From contig PMIZ01000161.1 of assembly GCA_003157225.1 (NCBI GenBank), forward strand, positions 1 to 29,069: DNA of 29,069 bases, written 5' to 3'. Positions 24,897-29,069 of the stretch are shown one piece after another (position 1 is the stretch's first letter; the number at the start of each line of letters is the position of its first letter). The notes under the pieces were generated by a model. It saw only the letters and a list, made by a program, of their open reading frames with translations. It ran no database searches and had not been told where the DNA came from. The position numbers and the translations under genes were made by a program. This stretch comes from Actinomycetota bacterium (GTDB taxonomy: Bacteria > Actinomycetota > Thermoleophilia > RBG-16-64-13).

Positions 24897-27359
24897 ATGT
24901 CACTTCTGACCCATTCGGTTGACTTGATCACTGAGGGAAAGGTCCCTGAGGGGGCGATCCAGGAGATCAACGAGGTCATTGCGCTGACCGATAGGGTGGC
25001 AATGCGGAGGCAAGCGCGGTTCGACGCGACGGCGCACATGTGCGCGGAAAGAAGTCGGCTGGTCACGGGGTCGTGGAAGGAGACCGAGGGGCAGCCGCTG
25101 GATCTGAGGCGCGCCAAGCTATTCCAGAAGATCATGGAAGAAGTCACGGTCTCCATCTGGGACGACGAGCTGATTGTCGGCTCTCAGAGCAAGTACCTGC
25201 GGGGAGCGGGCCCTTCCATCGATTACTCACCGAACATCGCTGCGGCGACATTGGGCGCCGAAAAGGTGACCCTCAACAGCGAAGTCGGGGAAGCCATGCT
25301 CGACGAGTCGGAGAGGCTCAGCCTCCTCGAGGACGTAGAGTTCTGGAAGGGCAGGGCCCCAGGGCACGTTGTCGCGGAGCAGGTCACGCGTGCCATACCT
25401 GCGCCCTTGTTGGATATGAACGACGCCCACATCTTCAGCCTGGGCTCTTTCGATGTGCCGATGCCCGGGCGGACCGTGAACCACGCGAGGTTGATGGTCG
25501 AGGGCATCGACGGCATACGGGCGCGAATCGGGGAGAGCATCGCGGCACTGGACTTCTCCGACTGGGACACCTACAGGCGGCTTGAGTTCCTGCAGGCGGC
25601 TCGTATTTGCTGCGACGCATTCGCGACGTACATCCGACGCCACGCCGAGCTCGCAAGAGAGATGGCCCAGCGTGAACAGGACGTTACGCGCCGCGACGAG
25701 CTTGAGAGGATCGCCAGGAACTGCGAGTGGATCTCCAGCAAGCCGCCGAGCACGTTCCATCAGGCGCTCCAGCTGGTCTGGCTGACCCATCTCGCCAACG
25801 ACCTCGAGGCTCCCACGGGGGGCGCCCCGCTGGGAAGGCTGGATCAATACACGTTCCCTTTGTACCAGGCTGATATCCATGAGGGTCGGATCACCCGGCA
25901 AGACGCAGCCGAGTTGCTTGGGTGTCTGTGGGTGAAGCTGAGCGAGACAGAGAACGTCTTGTCCGTGCACGACAAACAAATCGGTAGTGCCTCCAATCTG
26001 CAGGATGTCACCATCGGGGGCGTGACCAAGAATGGGCGAGACGCCACCAACGACTTGACATTCCTTATCCTGGAAGTGACCCGTCAGCTCAAGCTGACCC
26101 AGCCCCCCGTGTACTTTCGCTACCATCCATGCATGAGCGAGGAGGTCTTGCTCAAGGCGATCGAGACCAACCGTGACCACGGCGGGGGCATACCCTGCTT
26201 CATGAATGACGGGCCCACGCTTCTCAAACTGACCGAACGGGGGCTACCGCTGGCCGACGCGCGTGATTGGATCTGTGCCGGATGCATCGCCATCCAGGAG
26301 CCCAGCGGTAGCACCGCCGACCCCGGGTTCATGTTCAACAAGATCAAGGCCTTTGAGCTTGCACTCAATGACGGTGTGGAACCGCGGTCCGGGCTCCGGC
26401 TCGGCGTTGCTACCGGCGACCCGCGCGACTTTACGTCCTTCGAGGAGCTGTACGACGCGTTCATCACGCAGGTCGAGTACCTAGTCGGCGTGTACGTTGA
26501 TGCCTGGAGGTTGACGCAACAGGTCCGCAGAGAGGTCTACAGCCTTCCCTTCGGCTCGATCATGGTGGACGACTGCATCAAGAAGGGCAGAGGGATCCTG
26601 CAGGGTGGCATGAAGTACCCGTGGATGAAGGGCGACTATGCGGACGTGGGCCATCAGAATGTGGCCGACGGGCTCACCGCCCTGCGGCACCTTGTCTTCG
26701 AGCAACACGTCTTGAGCATGGACGAGGTGCTCACCGCGCTGAAGGATGACTTCGAGGGACACGAAGAGGTGCACCAGCTTCTCTGCGCGGCGCCCAAGTA
26801 TGGTAACGACGACGACTACGCGGACGAGATGTTCAACCGCGTCACGAACGACACCATGCGGATCATGGCGCAGCCCGACCTGTACGGCAAGCCCATGTAC
26901 ATCATAAGGGGAGGAGCCTCCCAACACTACTGGGCAGGCAACACCTTGGCGGCGCTGCCTGACGGGCGCAAGGCTTGGGAACCGACTGCCGATGGCAACC
27001 TATCGCCGGCGCAAGGAGTCGACACGCACGGACCCACCGCGGTACTCCTGTCCGCCACGAAGACGAACCACATTGAGTACGCCATGACGACCGTGCTGAA
27101 CATGAAGGTCATGCCTTCTCTTCTGCAGAGCAGGAGCGGTATGCGAAACCTCCTAGCGCTGATCAAGACATACTTCGAGCGTGGCGGGTGGCACATCCAG
27201 TTCAACATGATTGACCCTGAGGTTCTGCTGGCGGCGAAGGCGGACCCGCAGAAGTACCGTCAGCTGGTCGTGAGGGTTGCAGGTTACAGCGCGTACTTTG
27301 TCGAGCTTTCTCCCAAGATCCAGGATGAGATCATCGGAAGAACTCTGCACGCATGCTAG
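24897..27359 (+). CDS. glycyl-radical enzyme (PFL2/decarboxylase/X-succinate-synthase superfamily), subclass unclear
   Basis: An 820-residue glycyl-radical enzyme. The C-terminal radical motif RVAGYSAYF is complete, with the radical-bearing Gly at 796. The active cysteine lies in DWICAGCIAIQEPSG: Cys463 follows Ala-Gly and a second cysteine, Cys460, sits three residues earlier. Known diol dehydratases, choline lyase and hydroxyphenylacetate decarboxylase have Gly-Cys-Val-Glu-Pro-like loops with Glu two residues after Cys; here Ala is there and Glu-Pro comes later, so reaction type cannot be read off. ATG 24897 has GGAGAGAGG upstream; an earlier in-frame extension would start inside the promoter. 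Its activase overlaps the 3' end. The oxygen-sensitive radical implies strictly anaerobic use. Confidence 0.92.
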   Translation: MSLLTHSVDLITEGKVPEGAIQEINEVIALTDRVAMRRQARFDATAHMCAERSRLVTGSWKETEGQPLDLRRAKLFQKIMEEVTVSIWDDELIVGSQSKYLRGAGPSIDYSPNIAAATLGAEKVTLNSEVGEAMLDESERLSLLEDVEFWKGRAPGHVVAEQVTRAIPAPLLDMNDAHIFSLGSFDVPMPGRTVNHARLMVEGIDGIRARIGESIAALDFSDWDTYRRLEFLQAARICCDAFATYIRRHAELAREMAQREQDVTRRDELERIARNCEWISSKPPSTFHQALQLVWLTHLANDLEAPTGGAPLGRLDQYTFPLYQADIHEGRITRQDAAELLGCLWVKLSETENVLSVHDKQIGSASNLQDVTIGGVTKNGRDATNDLTFLILEVTRQLKLTQPPVYFRYHPCMSEEVLLKAIETNRDHGGGIPCFMNDGPTLLKLTERGLPLADARDWICAGCIAIQEPSGSTADPGFMFNKIKAFELALNDGVEPRSGLRLGVATGDPRDFTSFEELYDAFITQVEYLVGVYVDAWRLTQQVRREVYSLPFGSIMVDDCIKKGRGILQGGMKYPWMKGDYADVGHQNVADGLTALRHLVFEQHVLSMDEVLTALKDDFEGHEEVHQLLCAAPKYGNDDDYADEMFNRVTNDTMRIMAQPDLYGKPMYIIRGGASQHYWAGNTLAALPDGRKAWEPTADGNLSPAQGVDTHGPTAVLLSATKTNHIEYAMTTVLNMKVMPSLLQSRSGMRNLLALIKTYFERGGWHIQFNMIDPEVLLAAKADPQKYRQLVVRVAGYSAYFVELSPKIQDEIIGRTLHAC

Positions 27360-28315
27360 GACAAGCAACAGGCTGCGAGCACATGGGGCGGGATGAAACG
27401 GGAAGGCCTTCGGGCATGGCCCCGGTGTTCAACATCCAGCGTTTCTCCGTGCAGGATGGCCCGGGGGTGAGAACAACCGTGTTCTTCAAAGGATGCCCTC
27501 TCCGTTGTGAGTGGTGCTCGAACCCCGAGTCTCAAGCTGCCTTTCCCGAGGTCGGGCACAACGACACTCTGTGCACCCGGTGCGGCCGCTGTCTAGAGGT
27601 CTGTGAGGTTGGCGCTCGCTCTCTTGCTCCGGCGCGCACACGGATCGATCGGGTTGCGTGTACCCGCTGCAGCAAGTGCGCGGGGGAGTGCCTTGCGGGC
27701 GCTCTGCGAGTTTACGGGGCCGACTTTAGTCTCGAGGAAGTGTACAGGGAGGTGGCCCGGGACAAGCCGTTCTACCGTTCGTCGGGAGGGGGAGTGACAG
27801 CCTCGGGGGGCGAGCCCCTGTTGTACGCTGACTTCGTTGCCGCCCTGTTCGCGCTCTGTAGGGATGAAGGAATCCACACGTGTCTGGAGACGTGCGGGGA
27901 TGCCCCGGAGTCCGTGTGGAAGACGGTCCTGCCGCACACCGACCTTGTCCTATTCGACCTGAAGGTGATGGATCCGGACGAACACGAGCGGCTGACCGGC
28001 AGGTCCAACACAAGGATTCTTGCCCGCCTGGCGCTTGTGGATGACGCGGCGACTTCCCTGATCATCCGGGTCCCGTTGATTCCTGGGATCACGGATACTG
28101 CCACGAACCTGACGGCAATCGCGTCGCTCGCCAGCTCGCTGAAGAAGAGGCCGGAGATTCATCTCCTGCCCTATCATCCTTTGGGAGAGAGCAAGTATCA
28201 CATGCTCGATCGCTGCTACCCACTCAGCGGTCTCAAGCCTCAATCGGAGCGCGAGATCGCCGCAATGAAGGCTACGTTCGAGAGTTTCGATTTGGAGTGC
28301 GCAGTCATCGCGTAG
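27353..28315 (+). CDS. glycyl-radical enzyme activating enzyme (radical SAM)
   Basis: Up to 320 residues. The radical SAM motif Cys48-x3-Cys52-x2-Cys55 (GCPLRCEWCSNPE) binds the SAM-cleaving [4Fe-4S] cluster, preceded by the family signature QDGPGVRTTVFFKGCP. An inserted two-cluster ferredoxin domain follows: CTRCGRCLEVC (74-84) and CTRCSKCAGEC (103-113), typical of activases of decarboxylase-, lyase- and dehydratase-type GREs and absent from the short pyruvate formate-lyase activase. SGGEPLL lies at 151-157. It makes the glycyl radical on the GRE encoded directly upstream. The start is uncertain: ATG 27353 overlaps the GRE stop, while ATGs at 27383 and 27416 are in frame and neither has a strong ribosome-binding site. 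Confidence 0.93.
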   Translation: MLGQATGCEHMGRDETGRPSGMAPVFNIQRFSVQDGPGVRTTVFFKGCPLRCEWCSNPESQAAFPEVGHNDTLCTRCGRCLEVCEVGARSLAPARTRIDRVACTRCSKCAGECLAGALRVYGADFSLEEVYREVARDKPFYRSSGGGVTASGGEPLLYADFVAALFALCRDEGIHTCLETCGDAPESVWKTVLPHTDLVLFDLKVMDPDEHERLTGRSNTRILARLALVDDAATSLIIRVPLIPGITDTATNLTAIASLASSLKKRPEIHLLPYHPLGESKYHMLDRCYPLSGLKPQSEREIAAMKATFESFDLECAVIA

Positions 28316-28347
28316 CAACCGCTACTGCACGGCAGGAGAGACCCACT

Positions 28348-29069
28348 ATGAAGAGCGTCGTCATCTACTTCTCTCAGACAGGTAATACCGAAAAGATAGC
28401 CCGATCCATGCAAACCGGCATCAGACAGGTGACCGGCCAATGCGACCTCCAAGAGATACGAGATGCCAACCCCCTTCGCCTCAAGGACTACGACCTCATC
28501 GGGTTCGGCGCGCCGGTGATAGGTCAATGCCCGGACAACGTCCTTGAGTTCGTTCGTCGGATGAAGTTCGTGGGCGACAAACACGCCTTTGTCTTCTGCA
28601 CGCACGGCACCAACCACAAACGCTTCCTGCCCAGTCTGTACCCGGAGCTGGTCGCGCGGGGTCTCACGGTGGTTGGCTCGGCCAATTGGTACGCCGACTG
28701 CTTCCTCCTGCACATGCCCCAACCGTACCCGACTGCCGGACACCCGGACGCCACCGACCTCGAAGAGGCTGAGGCCTTCGGCAGAGAGATGGCTGCGCGC
28801 AGCATCCGCATCCGGGCCGGGGAGACCGATCTCATACCCCCTGCTCCTCCTGCGCTTCCTGCTCCGCCCGCGTCTGCTCCTCCCGGGCCAAGCGGAAACG
28901 CTCCGCGTGTGGAAGTGGAAGGAGCATTTGGCAGGCTGCTCAAGTTCGACGAGGAGAAGTGCCTCTATCCGAGCTGTACATTGTGCATGGACAACTGCCC
29001 CATGTATGGGATTGACCTCTCTGTTGATCCGCCCATCCTAGCCAAGCCCTGCATTGACTGCGAGTTCTG
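28348..29069 (+). CDS. flavodoxin-ferredoxin fusion (EFR1-like), 3' end outside window
   Basis: Open to the end of the window (240 codons seen). Residues 1-155 are a flavodoxin-like fold: KSVVIYFSQTGNTEKIA holds the FMN phosphate loop (Ser9 to Thr14), and FVFCTHGTNH with SANWYADCFLLHM are later FMN-loop regions. A Pro/Ala-rich linker (about 163-185) leads to a ferredoxin domain, with Cys205, Cys210, Cys213 and Cys217-Pro in CLYPSCTLCMDNCP and a second set beginning CIDCEF at 235-240, where the sequence stops. AGGAG precedes ATG 28348. It follows the activase by 32 bases. Flavodoxins and ferredoxins supply the electron that reduces radical-SAM activases, so this is a likely dedicated donor (inference). 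Confidence 0.9.
   Translation, partial: MKSVVIYFSQTGNTEKIARSMQTGIRQVTGQCDLQEIRDANPLRLKDYDLIGFGAPVIGQCPDNVLEFVRRMKFVGDKHAFVFCTHGTNHKRFLPSLYPELVARGLTVVGSANWYADCFLLHMPQPYPTAGHPDATDLEEAEAFGREMAARSIRIRAGETDLIPPAPPALPAPPASAPPGPSGNAPRVEVEGAFGRLLKFDEEKCLYPSCTLCMDNCPMYGIDLSVDPPILAKPCIDCEF

Noticed and set aside
1..29069. tRNA, rRNA, CRISPR array, replication origin
   Set aside because: No cloverleaf, rRNA-like segment, spaced direct-repeat array or DnaA-box cluster was seen.

Overview
The window is a GC-rich, gene-dense bacterial segment that looks like an anaerobe's catabolic island. It holds a glycyl-radical enzyme with its activase, flavodoxin/ferredoxin and Fe-S electron carriers, three FAD-linked oxidases, two intact CCG-domain (HdrD/GlpC-like) Fe-S proteins plus the end of a third, a branched-chain-type ABC importer, two amidohydrolase-2 proteins and a PhlG/phloretin-hydrolase-like protein. 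The Thr/Ser/Pro-rich lipoprotein linker, the IS3 remnant and the MerR-TetR fusion suggest an uncultured anaerobic actinobacterium. That placement is inference; no rRNA, tRNA or marker gene is present to settle it.

Layout. (1) 1-3040: the end of a CCG-domain protein, a MerR-TetR fusion regulator, a SnoaL-like protein (minus strand), an amidohydrolase relic broken by a nonsense codon and a deletion, and a cysteine-containing TIGR04076-like protein. (2) 3042-17660, minus strand: one long, tightly packed run of ten genes. In transcription order these are an ACMSD-like amidohydrolase, a roughly 1,025-residue multidomain flavoprotein, a second amidohydrolase, LivH, a LivM-LivG-LivF triple fusion, a substrate-binding lipoprotein, a PhlG-like hydrolase, an FAD-linked oxidase, a CCG Fe-S protein and an SDR. 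Several junctions are ATGA overlaps. (3) 17732-18200: remnant of an IS3-family transposase. (4) 18496-22797, plus strand: FAD oxidase, CCG protein, FAD oxidase, closed by a strong hairpin. (5) 22903-23604: a cytidylate-kinase-like gene interrupted by an in-frame TAA. (6) 23601-29069: a TetR gene with an unusual C-terminal domain, divergent from a glycyl-radical operon (GRE, activase, flavodoxin-ferredoxin). A near-consensus promoter with a perfect 16-bp palindrome at its start site drives that operon.

How it may work together (inference): the ABC system imports an aromatic or polyphenol-derived acid. Amidohydrolases, the PhlG-like hydrolase, the SDR and the large flavoprotein transform it. 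The FAD-oxidase/CCG pairs pass electrons to thiol or Fe-S carriers. The separately controlled glycyl-radical operon performs a radical step (decarboxylation, lyase or fumarate-addition type). No substrate can be named from the sequence. The most unusual items are the flavoprotein whose fumarate-reductase-like fold is interrupted by a ferredoxin-GltD-ferredoxin cassette, the GRE with a non-standard active-cysteine loop, the LivMGF triple fusion and the TetR with an extra Cys-containing domain.
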